64,000 nucleotides of DNA from Sphingobium sp. AP50 (GTDB lineage Bacteria > Pseudomonadota > Alphaproteobacteria > Sphingomonadales > Sphingomonadaceae): the NCBI RefSeq assembly GCF_900109095.1, contig NZ_FNYZ01000003.1, positions 290,016 through 354,015 on the forward strand, read 5' to 3'. Position numbers and translations under genes: made by a program. Under the pieces are notes generated by a model. It worked only from the letters and a program-made list of their open reading frames with translations, searched no databases and was not told where the DNA came from. Positions 8,612-17,446 of the stretch are shown here, piece after piece; the stretch's first letter is position 1, and each line of letters starts with the position of its first letter.

Positions 8612-9807
8612 TATGCGAGCCCCAGAACAGAGATGGCCGCGATCCCCTGATAGGGAACACCGCCCAGATTATGCGTCACGCCGATCGACGGCGACGACAT
8701 TTGCCGTTCGCCCGCCCGGCCGAGCAATTGATTGTAGATTTCATAGGCCATGCGCAGCCCCGATGCGCCGATCGGATGGCCGAAGCATTTGAGGCCGCCG
8801 TCGATCTGGCACGGCATGGCGCCATCGCGATCATAGCGCCCGTCGAGAATATCGAACACCGCTCGACCATCGTCGGAAAAGCCCAGATCCTCCATCGTCA
8901 CTAGTTCGGTGATCGAGAAGCAATCATGTACTTCGCTCAGATGCACCTGGCTGCGCGGATCGGTGATGCCCGCTTCCTTATAGGCCCGCGCGGCGGCCGC
9001 ACGGGTCGTCGCGACATAGCTGCCGTCCCACGCATTGGTCTGCGTCTCGCGCCCCGAACTCGTCGCCAGTTGCAGCGCCTTGATCGTCACCAGATCACTC
9101 TTGCCCAGCGCTCTCGCAATCTCGGGCGTCGTCACGATGGCGCAGGCCGATCCGTCCGACACGCCCGAACAGTCGAACAAGCCCAGCGGATCGGAAATCA
9201 TCGGCGCGTTCATGATGGTTTCCATCGACACCGCCTTCTGGAAATGCGCCTTGGGGCTATATTGCCCATTCTGATGGCTCTTCCACGACACATGGCTGAT
9301 CGCGCGCTTCAGATCTTCCTTCGACGTGCCATATTTGGACCGATAATAGGGCGCCAATTGCGCAAAGCCCGCCGGCGCCGATCCCATCGGCATCCACATA
9401 TCGTTGAACGTGCCTTTGAACGGTGGGGGCAGTCCGCCAAAGCCGGTATCCTTCAGCTTTTCCGCACCGATGGCGAGCGCGATGTCAGCCGCGCCGCTAG
9501 CCACCGCATAGGTCGCGCCGCGCAGCGCCTCCGTTCCGGTGGCACACATATTCTCGACGCGGCTGACCGGTATGCCCTCCAGCCGCAGCGCCATGGCCGC
9601 AGGAATGGAGGAGTTGCCGACATTGATGCCATCCCCCCAGCAGCCGAACCAGGCCGCGTCGATCTGCTTGCGCTCGATCCCCGCATCCGCCAGCGCTTCC
9701 TCGAACGCTTCCTTCATCAGGTCGGGCGATCCCGCATCCCAACGCTCGCCGAACTTGGAGCATCCCATGCCCAATATGGCGACCTTGTCCTTGATCCCTG
9801 TTGCCAT
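8611..9807 (-). CDS. Thiolase family protein (SCP2/SCPx-like)
   Basis: A 398-residue thiolase of the lipid-transfer/SCPx type. The nucleophile Cys is in VENMCATGTEAL, and the two His-containing loops are HDCFS and CFGHPIGASG. Proteins of this group either thiolyse beta-ketoacyl-CoA or, when paired with a DUF35 protein, act as retro-aldolases in steroid side-chain breakdown. The gene directly upstream encodes an HMG-CoA-synthase-like/DUF35 fusion with a 12-base gap, which supports a complex. The start at 9807 has GGAGCAAGAG upstream. The family is certain; whether it acts as thiolase or aldolase is not. Confidence 0.91.
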   Translation of the reverse strand: MATGIKDKVAILGMGCSKFGERWDAGSPDLMKEAFEEALADAGIERKQIDAAWFGCWGDGINVGNSSIPAAMALRLEGIPVSRVENMCATGTEALRGATYAVASGAADIALAIGAEKLKDTGFGGLPPPFKGTFNDMWMPMGSAPAGFAQLAPYYRSKYGTSKEDLKRAISHVSWKSHQNGQYSPKAHFQKAVSMETIMNAPMISDPLGLFDCSGVSDGSACAIVTTPEIARALGKSDLVTIKALQLATSSGRETQTNAWDGSYVATTRAAAARAYKEAGITDPRSQVHLSEVHDCFSITELVTMEDLGFSDDGRAVFDILDGRYDRDGAMPCQIDGGLKCFGHPIGASGLRMAYEIYNQLLGRAGERQMSSPSIGVTHNLGGVPYQGIAAISVLGLA

Positions 9808-9819
9808 GGCTCTTGCTCC

Positions 9820-11259
9820 TCAGGCCGCGCCCAGCGGCGTCGATTTCCAGAAATAACGGTTATAGCCGCGCTGCCGGTCCTTTTCCTTGATGCGGTAGAC
9901 CATCCGCAGCTTTGCGCCGGTATCGATCCCCTCCTTGCCGATATCGACCATCTCCATCAGTACCCGCGCGCCGCTGTCGAACCGGACGAAGCCGACCCAC
10001 AAGGGCGGGGAGGGATGATAGGATAGCCAGTCGGCGGTGGAGGTCAGCACCTCCGCCTGCTCATCGCGCAGCGACACATCGCTGAACCCTTCGGCCGACG
10101 CATGGCATTGCACGCAATATTGCAGCTGCGGGAACTGCACCGTCCCGCAGCTGCCGCACTTGCCGGCATTGAACCCTTCCAACTGGCCGGCAGAGCGATA
10201 TTGTTCGGTCAGCGCCGTCTTGGCGCTCTTTTCCGATCGCATGCCCCATTCCGCTTCCAGCCCGCCATAGAAGGACAGGAGCCGCAAATAGCTGTCGGTC
10301 GGCAGGGCGTCGGCAATGCAACCGGCGACGCCCCGCGCCGGTTGGGCATTGCCGATCGCGTCCGTTACCTCGAAAATCAGGGCATCGGCGCCCTGCCCGA
10401 AGCCGACCAGCAATATGCGCTCGCCCGGCTTCGCCTTTTCCAGCGTTGCCGCCAGCATCAGCAGCGCATGCGCCGCGCCGGCATAGCCCACCCCATCTTC
10501 CAGCCCGCCAGCGACAGCGCCAGCAAATTTCACCTTCTTCGCGACGGCATCTGCCGCACCCTTCAGATAGGATGGCATGACGAAATGCTGGATATCGGCA
10601 ATGTCGATCTGCGCATCGGCCAAAGCCGCCCGGATCGCCGCCGGGGCGATCTTGGCATAGCCTTCATCGCGCACCCACCGCTCTTCCCAAACATAGTCGC
10701 TGCTTGCATCGTCCGACCGGAAATGGTCGACAAAGACGCTGTTGATGCTGGCCGACCCAATCAGCCGCGCCACCACATCCTGATCCGACAGGAGGAAGGC
10801 TGCCGCCCCCGCGCCAAAGCTCAGCTCCTGCCCACTGGCTGGCTTGCCGAACGGATTGTCGGCCGCGATCACCAGTTCCGGTCGTCCCCCTTTCAACGCC
10901 TGCAACAGCGCCGACGTGCCTGCCCGCTGCGACCCGGAGGCGTCCGATGTGGCGATGGTCGATGGCGCGCCGATCGCCCCGGCGACGATGGCGGCGTTCT
11001 GAAGATCGGCATAGGGCAGATTGGTCGATGCCAACCGCAGCCCGTCGATGCCCGCCAGATCGCCCGATCCCGCGGCATCGCGCGCCGCCTCCACCGCCAT
11101 GGTGATGGCATCCTCATCCCAACTGGTGAAGGCGCGGCTGCCCTTGGCCTGCCCCTTCAAACCCGGCGCCATCCACGCATGAGCAGCGGCGATGATCGAC
11201 CGTTCGATCCGAAGGCGGGGAACATAGGCGCCAAAGCGCGCAATACCGATATCCGTCAT
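9820..11259 (-). CDS. HMG-CoA-synthase-like protein fused to DUF35 zinc ribbon/OB fold
   Basis: A 479-residue two-domain protein. Residues 1 to about 330 have the thiolase-superfamily fold of HMG-CoA synthase. Residues from about 345 to the end are a DUF35 unit with a zinc ribbon CGSC-x11-CVQC and an OB fold. The position of the HMG-CoA synthase nucleophile Cys reads GSQRAGTSAL, so no Cys is there and the half may be non-catalytic. In archaea a thiolase, a DUF35 protein and HMG-CoA synthase form one complex that channels acyl-CoA; the present fusion beside a thiolase echoes that arrangement. It heads the operon running to 6098. The start at 11259 follows GAGGTGC. Confidence 0.82.
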   Translation of the reverse strand: MTDIGIARFGAYVPRLRIERSIIAAAHAWMAPGLKGQAKGSRAFTSWDEDAITMAVEAARDAAGSGDLAGIDGLRLASTNLPYADLQNAAIVAGAIGAPSTIATSDASGSQRAGTSALLQALKGGRPELVIAADNPFGKPASGQELSFGAGAAAFLLSDQDVVARLIGSASINSVFVDHFRSDDASSDYVWEERWVRDEGYAKIAPAAIRAALADAQIDIADIQHFVMPSYLKGAADAVAKKVKFAGAVAGGLEDGVGYAGAAHALLMLAATLEKAKPGERILLVGFGQGADALIFEVTDAIGNAQPARGVAGCIADALPTDSYLRLLSFYGGLEAEWGMRSEKSAKTALTEQYRSAGQLEGFNAGKCGSCGTVQFPQLQYCVQCHASAEGFSDVSLRDEQAEVLTSTADWLSYHPSPPLWVGFVRFDSGARVLMEMVDIGKEGIDTGAKLRMVYRIKEKDRQRGYNRYFWKSTPLGAA

Positions 11260-11438
11260 GCACCTCACCTGCTTGGGGCCATGGCCCCTTTTCTGGTTGC
11301 GTCGGGCGGCATTACGCCGCGGAGAGGCCATCGCCTCTCGATTGATAAAGATTTAGTGCGCTATAGTACTTTATGCAAGTGACTTATTATCGGCCCTGTC
11401 CTATTATGCGGGGACAAGACAGGAAGGGAGAGGTTCGG

Positions 11439-11732
11439 ATGCGGATTCCGCTGGCGCAATTGCCTGCCAATGGCACGCATATCGTGGAATGTGATGGCCG
11501 CCGCGTGCTGCTGTGCCGCAGCCAGAAGGGCATTCACGCCATGGCGGAAATGTGCCCGCACCAGAAACTCTCGCTAGATGGCGGGCGAGTGCGCGGCGAT
11601 TTCATCATGTGCCCGCATCATGGCGCCCGTTTCAATCTGGAGGACGGGCGATCGCTGTCACCCCTGACGACGAACGGCCTGACCCTCTACCCGGTCCGGA
11701 TCGACGGCGACATGATAGAGGTCGACTGCTGA
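11439..11732 (+). CDS. Rieske-type [2Fe-2S] ferredoxin
   Basis: A 97-residue soluble Rieske ferredoxin with ligands C39, H41, C58 and H61. It would pass single electrons to the terminal oxygenases. I chose the ATG at 11439 because AGGAAGGGAGAGG lies just upstream; an in-frame ATG at 11373 has no ribosome site. It is divergent from the thiolase operon. It is the only ferredoxin gene in the window, so it may serve all three Rieske alphas and perhaps the P450. No ferredoxin reductase was found, so that partner must be encoded elsewhere. Confidence 0.92.
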   Translation: MRIPLAQLPANGTHIVECDGRRVLLCRSQKGIHAMAEMCPHQKLSLDGGRVRGDFIMCPHHGARFNLEDGRSLSPLTTNGLTLYPVRIDGDMIEVDC

Positions 11733-11742
11733 TCGCGGCGCA

Positions 11743-12501
11743 TCATTGCGCCAGCGCACCGCCATCAACGGCCAGCGCATGGGCGGTGACGAAGCTCGCC
11801 CGGTCGGAGCAAAGCCACAAGACGGCCTCCCCCACTTCTTCCGGGCGCGCCATCCGGCCCATTGGCGCCAGATTCTCCAGCGTAGCGCGCACCTCCGGCC
11901 CCTGCTGCATCACCTCGCGCACCATATTGGTCATGGTAACGCCCGGCAGCACCGCATTGACACGTATGCCGTCGCGCGCATGGCGCAAGGCGACACTCTT
12001 GGTCAGGCCGATCACGGCATGTTTGCTGGCGGTATAGGCTGGCTGCGACGGCGCCACCGAAGCGACCAGACCCGCGACCGACGCCGTATTGACGATCGCC
12101 CCGCGCCCCTGCGGCACCATATGCCGTAACTGCGCTTTGATGCACTGCATCATCCCGCGCACATTGATGGCGAACGTCCGGTCAAAGGCATCATCGTCCC
12201 ACAGCGCATCGGCGGGATGGCAGATGCCAGCATTGTTGAACGCACAGTCCAGACCGCCAAATTGCGCCACCGTCGCATCGACCATGCGCCGTACCTCTGC
12301 CGCATCGGAGATATCGCCGGGCAGGAAGATCGCCTCGCCACCCAATTGCCGGAGTTCGGCAAGCGCATTCTCGCCTGCGTCCCTGTCAAAATCGACAATG
12401 GCAACCCGTGCGCCGCGCTGGACGAACAATATGGCCGTGGCCAGTCCGATGCCATTCGCCCCGCCCGTGATGAATATGGACTTGCCTTCAAACTCGCGCA
12501 T
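11743..12501 (-). CDS. Short-chain dehydrogenase/reductase (SDR)
   Basis: A 252-residue classical SDR that oxidises or reduces an alcohol/ketone pair with NAD(P). The cofactor motif is GGANGIG, an Asp follows beta-2 (VDFD), which suggests NAD, then NNAG, and the catalytic Ser (NTASVAG) and YTASK. The start at 12501 has GGAGAGGAGG upstream. Its stop is 10 bases from the convergent Rieske ferredoxin stop, and it is 17 bases downstream of the kinase-like gene, so both are probably co-transcribed. Substrate unknown. Confidence 0.92.
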   Translation of the reverse strand: MREFEGKSIFITGGANGIGLATAILFVQRGARVAIVDFDRDAGENALAELRQLGGEAIFLPGDISDAAEVRRMVDATVAQFGGLDCAFNNAGICHPADALWDDDAFDRTFAINVRGMMQCIKAQLRHMVPQGRGAIVNTASVAGLVASVAPSQPAYTASKHAVIGLTKSVALRHARDGIRVNAVLPGVTMTNMVREVMQQGPEVRATLENLAPMGRMARPEEVGEAVLWLCSDRASFVTAHALAVDGGALAQ

Positions 12502-12518
12502 ATCGCCCTCCTCTCCCG

Positions 12519-13805
12519 TCACGCTGCAAAACGCCTGATCGCCGCGCCCATGTCATGGCGGCGCCACAGCCACAGAAACACTGTCATCAGATGCAATTGC
12601 GCGCGCGGGATGAAGGCGTCACGGATGCGCGGATCATAGCGGTCGGCCAGCGACGCATGATCGGCAATTTCCGCGGCGATCAGGGCCGGCGCGTCCAGCA
12701 TCCACGCGACGCCCAGCAATGCCGTCGCGATCAGCACGCATCGGTCGAACAATTCTGCATCGACTGTCGGGCCACCCAAAGCCGCGAGCCGTTCCAGCAG
12801 CAACGCACGCAAATGCGCGTCATGCCGATCCAGAAAGTCCGTTTCCGCCGCACAGACCATGCCGAAATAGGATTGGGCGATATTGGCCTGCCCCACACCG
12901 CCCCAGTCCAGCTGCCCGGATTGCAGGACACCCGCCTGATCCCGCCAGAACCAGGCATTGTCCGGGTTCATGTTCCAATGGGCCAGCGCCACCAGATCGG
13001 ACTGCCCGTGCAGGAAAGCCCAAAGCGCCTCCTCCTTTTCCAGGACGGCGGGGGCATCCGCGCAAAAGGCATCGAGGACATCGGGATCGGTCAGTTCCGG
13101 CGGCAATAGCTGGGGCGCCTCGCGCGCGAAGGCACGCAACGCGGCCAGCTTTTCCGCCAATCCTGCCCGATCGAAAGGGATGACCTTCACCATCGCCGGG
13201 CTGTCCGGCTGGAAAGGAAACTGGCGCTCGACCGCATCGCCAAACTGCCCCGACCGATGGAAGGCCGCCAACGCCGCAATCGCCCGTGTCTGCGCCTCAT
13301 AATAAGGCAGCGGATCAGCGATCTGATAGTCGAGGCATTTTTCCAGCGCCGGTTCGACCCCTTCTGCCCCATAGGGCACACGCTCGGTGATCAGCAGGCC
13401 GGTCTTGTCCGCCACGCTATAGTCGCCGAACAGGCACCATGGCACCCGCACCGGAAAATCGGTCCGGCGCGACAACATGGCGAAGCGTACTTCCGGGTCC
13501 ATCACTGGAGAAAATAGCTCGCGCAGCGGGTCCCCAAATTCCCGCGTGAACTTGGCGAACAGACGAGTCGGCAAATCCGGTGCCGCATGCGCATAGCGCA
13601 CATCGATCTCCATCTTGCGCCCCATGCCGCCGCCGAAAAATTCGCGCTTATGGGTGATCTCCGTCACGACATTGTCCGGCCCGATCGCTCCCGATGCGCG
13701 AAACAGCCGGGTCAGATGCCCCGGCGCATCTTCCAGCAGCACGTCGACGCTGGCCGGAAAGGCCGCGCCGACATGGTCGCCCTCGACCAGTTTGGGAAAT
13801 CCCAT
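12519..13805 (-). CDS. APH-fold phosphotransferase-like protein with altered active site
   Basis: A 428-residue protein with the aminoglycoside/choline-kinase fold. The Brenner-type catalytic loop that normally reads HxDxxxxN reads HWNMNPDN, so the catalytic Asp is Asn, and the following metal-binding DxD/DWE reads DWGG. It may be an inactive or unusual kinase. Relatives near acyl-CoA dehydrogenase genes phosphorylate hydroxyacyl-CoA in levulinate and 4-hydroxy acid catabolism, which gives a possible role here, but the Asp loss makes this uncertain. It is followed by an SDR on the same strand. The second APH-fold protein of the window (28708-30108) keeps the Asp. Confidence 0.72.
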   Translation of the reverse strand: MGFPKLVEGDHVGAAFPASVDVLLEDAPGHLTRLFRASGAIGPDNVVTEITHKREFFGGGMGRKMEIDVRYAHAAPDLPTRLFAKFTREFGDPLRELFSPVMDPEVRFAMLSRRTDFPVRVPWCLFGDYSVADKTGLLITERVPYGAEGVEPALEKCLDYQIADPLPYYEAQTRAIAALAAFHRSGQFGDAVERQFPFQPDSPAMVKVIPFDRAGLAEKLAALRAFAREAPQLLPPELTDPDVLDAFCADAPAVLEKEEALWAFLHGQSDLVALAHWNMNPDNAWFWRDQAGVLQSGQLDWGGVGQANIAQSYFGMVCAAETDFLDRHDAHLRALLLERLAALGGPTVDAELFDRCVLIATALLGVAWMLDAPALIAAEIADHASLADRYDPRIRDAFIPRAQLHLMTVFLWLWRRHDMGAAIRRFAA

Positions 13806-13961
13806 CCTCTCACCTCATTCCGCCCGTCTTGCCGGGCATTGCCTCTTTGTGCCGACTATCCGCGATGGATGTTTACACGTCAATTATCGTATTGCTATTT
13901 ATCATTCGCTGGCGAACTTATTGACTCGATAAGCATGAGGCGACCGGGAGAGGATAAATAT

Positions 13962-15266
13962 ATGCAAAACAGGCCATGGTATGCCGTCCTGCTACTCGCC
14001 GCCCTCTACGTCATCTCCTATGTCGATCGCCTGATCCTGACCCTGCTGGTCGATCCGATGAAGGCGGATCTCGGCATCAGCGACCTTCAGGTCGGCCTGC
14101 TGATCGGCCCGGCTTTCGCCATCCTCTTTTCGGTGATCGGCCTGCCGGTCGCATGGCTGATCGATCGCGGCAACCGCACAAAATATCTGGCAGCCGGGAT
14201 CATCCTGTGGAGCCTGTCGACCCTGCTTGCCGGCTATGCATCTTCCTTCGCGATGCTGTTCGCTTTGCGGATGGGTCTGGCCGTGGGCGAATCGGTGCTG
14301 GCACCCGCCGCCATATCGCTGATCGGCGACCTGTTCCCGCGCGACCGGCGGGCGGCGCCCAGCGCCATCTTCATCGCGGCGGGCACGACCGGCGTGATGC
14401 TGGCCTATGTCGTCGGCGCCGCCGCGCTCGATCTGGCCCGCAGCGGCGCCCTTGCCACGCTGCCGCTGATCGGCGCGCTCCCGGCTTGGCGTCAGACATT
14501 GGTGCTGATCGCCCTGCCCGGCTTCCTGATCGTGCCTCTGCTCCTCCTCACCGTGCCGGAACCAAAACGCGGGGCGATGGAACAAGCCTCGACAGACGTC
14601 ACGACATCGGCGGAGGCGACAGAACGCCGTTTCGGCATCTTCCTCAACCGATCGGATGCTGTCCGCTTCTATGGCTGCCTCTTCATCGGCAACGCCATAT
14701 TGGGCACGATGCTCTATGGCGTGCTCGCCTGGTATCCGACCCATCTCATCCGCAGCCAGAATATCGCGCCAGCGCAGGCCGGCTATCTCTTCTCCACCGC
14801 GCTGGCGCTCGGCGTCGTGCTGACCATCCTCTTCCCGACCCTGTCCCAGCGCCTTGCCCGATCCGGTCGGCGTGACATTCTCATGCGCATTCCACTGGTC
14901 GTCATACCGATTGGCCTCCTGCTGTTCATCGCTGCGCTTCTCCAGCATAGCCTGCTTGGCGCATCGCTACTCATGGGGCTGGGCTTCAGCCTGCTCAGCG
15001 CCATCAATGCGCTGCCGTCCATCACGGTCCCGCTCACCGCACCGCCAGCCTTGCGCGGTCGCCTCGTGGCGATGGTCCAGTTCTGCAACAATATCATCAG
15101 CCTCAGCCTGGGCGCCTATCTCGTCGCCCTGCTGGCACAGACGCGCTTTCCGGGGCCGGCAGGGCTGGGACAGGCCATGCTGGTCATTGCGCTGATCGCC
15201 GGGCCGATTGCCTGGATACTCTATGCCTGCGCCTGGCGCCCCTATCGCCGCGCAACCATCGCCTGA
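13962..15266 (+). CDS. Major facilitator superfamily (MFS) transporter
   Basis: A 434-residue inner-membrane transporter of the MFS with about 12 hydrophobic segments and a central hydrophilic loop near residues 190-220. The N-terminal segment SYVDRLILTLLVDPMKADLG resembles the spinster/sugar-phosphate type group common in sphingomonads. I chose ATG at 13962 because GGGAGAGG precedes it by 8 bases; the frame is open further upstream without support. It is followed by a second MFS gene 52 bases downstream. It probably moves the substrate or an acidic intermediate across the inner membrane. Confidence 0.9.
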   Translation: MQNRPWYAVLLLAALYVISYVDRLILTLLVDPMKADLGISDLQVGLLIGPAFAILFSVIGLPVAWLIDRGNRTKYLAAGIILWSLSTLLAGYASSFAMLFALRMGLAVGESVLAPAAISLIGDLFPRDRRAAPSAIFIAAGTTGVMLAYVVGAAALDLARSGALATLPLIGALPAWRQTLVLIALPGFLIVPLLLLTVPEPKRGAMEQASTDVTTSAEATERRFGIFLNRSDAVRFYGCLFIGNAILGTMLYGVLAWYPTHLIRSQNIAPAQAGYLFSTALALGVVLTILFPTLSQRLARSGRRDILMRIPLVVIPIGLLLFIAALLQHSLLGASLLMGLGFSLLSAINALPSITVPLTAPPALRGRLVAMVQFCNNIISLSLGAYLVALLAQTRFPGPAGLGQAMLVIALIAGPIAWILYACAWRPYRRATIA

Positions 15267-15318
15267 CCATTTCATCGGCGAGACCGCACCCGGCGCGCCT
15301 ATCGGAGAGAGAAACACC

Positions 15319-16545
15319 ATGGCAACGACCGCCGCCCGCAGCGGGCAATCCTTTCAGGGCTGGCGCATGGTCGCCCTGATCTTCGTCATTCTCAACTGCT
15401 CCTTGGGTGTCAACTTCGCCGTCTACGGCGCGTTGGTGGACGCGATCCAGACCAGCTTCACCACCAGTCGCGCTCTTGCCGCTGCCGGGCTCAGCATGCT
15501 GACGCTCGCGCTCGGCCTGCTGTCGCCTCTCGTGGGCGGACTGATGCGCCGCGTATCGATCCGCACCCTGATGCTGACAGGCATGATGCTCAATGCGCTC
15601 GGATTCTTCCTGCTGACGCAAGTCAGCCATATCGGGCTATTGCTTACGATCTACATGCTGCTGATCGGTCCCGGCTTTGCCCTGTCCGGCCCGGTCCCCT
15701 GCACCGCCATCATCGCCAACTGGTTCGATAGCGGTCGTGGCAAGGCGCTGGGCATCATCAACATGCCGGTCGGCAACAGCCTGATGCCGTTGCTGGCAGC
15801 CGCCATTCTCGCTACCCTTGGCCTGCGGGCTACCTTTTTAGGGCAAGGCATCGTCCTGATCGCCATGCTCCCGCTGATCTGGCTGGTCGTCGATCATCCC
15901 GGCCGGATCGGCCAGCATGCGCTCGGCGCCAGCTCCGATCAGGAGAACGAGACGGGGCAGTCCACATCCATGACGGCTGGCCAGATTCTGCGCTCGCCGC
16001 CCTTTCTGGTCCTGACGCTGGGCGTATCCTTGCTCAGCGCGGCGGGGCTGGTGATGGTGACCCATATCGTCGCTCTTGCCATGGACCGGGGCGTTGCACT
16101 GGCGCCAGCCTCCTTGCTGCTGTCCGCCTTCGGCCTTGCCGGTGTAGTCGGCGCGCCCCTGTTCGGCTGGATCGCGGACCGCATCGGTGGTGGCCGCGCC
16201 TTTGCGCTATTGGGCCTCATCCAGATACCCGCCTGGCTTGGCCTGATGGTCGCGGGGAGCGATCTGCCCGCCCTGTTGGGCCTGACCTTCGCGATCGGCC
16301 TGTGCTGCAACGCCATCCTGCCCCTTTTCGGGTCGCTAATGGGTAGCTGGCTGGGATCATCCAATGTCGGCCTGGGTATGGGCCTGTGCTATCTGCTGCA
16401 AATCCCGTTCATGTTCGGCGCCGGGCCGCTGGCCGGCGCAATGTTCGATCGCTTCGGCGGCTATGGACCAACGATCCTGCTGCATGTCGGCACCTTCGCC
16501 CTGATCGGCCTGCTGTTCCTGCTCTACCGACCACGCCCGATATGA
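15319..16545 (+). CDS. MFS transporter (second)
   Basis: A 408-residue MFS protein with about 12 membrane segments, not closely similar to the one upstream. The general layout resembles the oxalate/formate-antiporter-like and monocarboxylate-type MFS group. The ATG at 15319 is preceded by CGGAGAGAGAAACACC, which offers a ribosome site; earlier in-frame codons overlap the previous gene. It ends 6 bases before the convergent SDR stop. Import of a carboxylated compound is a guess from family resemblance. Confidence 0.87.
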   Translation: MATTAARSGQSFQGWRMVALIFVILNCSLGVNFAVYGALVDAIQTSFTTSRALAAAGLSMLTLALGLLSPLVGGLMRRVSIRTLMLTGMMLNALGFFLLTQVSHIGLLLTIYMLLIGPGFALSGPVPCTAIIANWFDSGRGKALGIINMPVGNSLMPLLAAAILATLGLRATFLGQGIVLIAMLPLIWLVVDHPGRIGQHALGASSDQENETGQSTSMTAGQILRSPPFLVLTLGVSLLSAAGLVMVTHIVALAMDRGVALAPASLLLSAFGLAGVVGAPLFGWIADRIGGGRAFALLGLIQIPAWLGLMVAGSDLPALLGLTFAIGLCCNAILPLFGSLMGSWLGSSNVGLGMGLCYLLQIPFMFGAGPLAGAMFDRFGGYGPTILLHVGTFALIGLLFLLYRPRPI

Positions 16546-16551
16546 AGCGGA

Positions 16552-17391
16552 TCAGTCCGCGGCAAAGTCCGTGCTTTCGCTCAGCGTTCGCCAATCTTCC
16601 AATTCCATATGCCGGGCATCCAGCGCGTCCTTGACGATCGCATAGGCATCGCTGCCCAGCACCAGTCTGGTCGGCGGCGTCTGGGCATTCATGGCATCGA
16701 TGATGGCACGCGCGCCCCTGCGCGGATCGCCGATCTGCGTCCCGCTGGCCGCCGACGCGGCCGCCCGCCGCCGGGCGAGAAAATCATAGTCGGGATGCGG
16801 GGCCGATGCATGCATGAGCGAGCGCCCGGAGAAATCCGTGCGAAAATAGCCGGGTTCGACGATCATCACCCCGATACCAAAGCGATCCACCTCTCCGACC
16901 AGCGCTTCGGACAAGGCCTCCAGCGCAAATTTCGACGTCGAGTAGAAGGCCGATCCGGCAAAGGATCGAACCCCCGCGATGGACGAGATGTTCACGATAA
17001 ACCCAGAACCCCGCGCCCGCATATCGGGCAAGGCTGCGCGAATCAGGCGAAGCGGCCCAAAGAAATTGACGTCCATCTGGGTCGCAATCTCTTCGTCGCT
17101 GCTTTCCTCGACACCGCCCAGAAATCCATAGCCGGCATTGTTCACCAGCACATCGATACCGCCAAACGCCTTCGCCTGCTCCAGCGCGCCCGCCATACCG
17201 ACCGGATCGCGAATATCCAGCTGAACCGCCAGCACGCGATCGGGCGCGATCGCCTTCAAATCGTCCAGCGTATCGGGATTGCGCGCGGTGGCGATGACCC
17301 GCCCGCCCCGCGCCAATATGACCTGCGCGATCGCCTTGCCAAAGCCGGAGGAGGCTCCGGTGATGAACCAGTTCTTCTCGCCCCATTCCAT
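16552..17391 (-). CDS. Short-chain dehydrogenase/reductase (SDR)
   Basis: A 279-residue classical SDR with cofactor motif TGASSGFGKA, NNAG, catalytic Ser in NISSIAG and YSTSK. The Arg in TARN after beta-2 suggests NADP preference. The C-terminal part is longer than the core family and resembles the group annotated as oxidoreductases with a variable substrate cap. The start at 17391 is preceded by GGAGGAGG. It lies 55 bases downstream of the AttH/CrtC-like gene on the same strand. Substrate unknown. Confidence 0.91.
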   Translation of the reverse strand: MEWGEKNWFITGASSGFGKAIAQVILARGGRVIATARNPDTLDDLKAIAPDRVLAVQLDIRDPVGMAGALEQAKAFGGIDVLVNNAGYGFLGGVEESSDEEIATQMDVNFFGPLRLIRAALPDMRARGSGFIVNISSIAGVRSFAGSAFYSTSKFALEALSEALVGEVDRFGIGVMIVEPGYFRTDFSGRSLMHASAPHPDYDFLARRRAAASAASGTQIGDPRRGARAIIDAMNAQTPPTRLVLGSDAYAIVKDALDARHMELEDWRTLSESTDFAAD

Positions 17392-17446
17392 CAGCGCATC
17401 CTCCTCCAACTATTGGGTCGCCCCCGCTCAACCGGCGGGCGGCGGG

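Noticed and set aside
11362..11377. Possible further copy of the shared box (TATAGTAC then ATGCAAG) upstream of the thiolase operon and Rieske ferredoxin
   Set aside because: The spacing differs by one base and the right block matches poorly, so I did not count it, though it may still be a weak site.
13587..13961. Upstream extension of the MFS transporter frame
   Set aside because: The frame is open but it overlaps the opposite kinase-like gene; the ATG at 13962 has a ribosome site and gives the family length.
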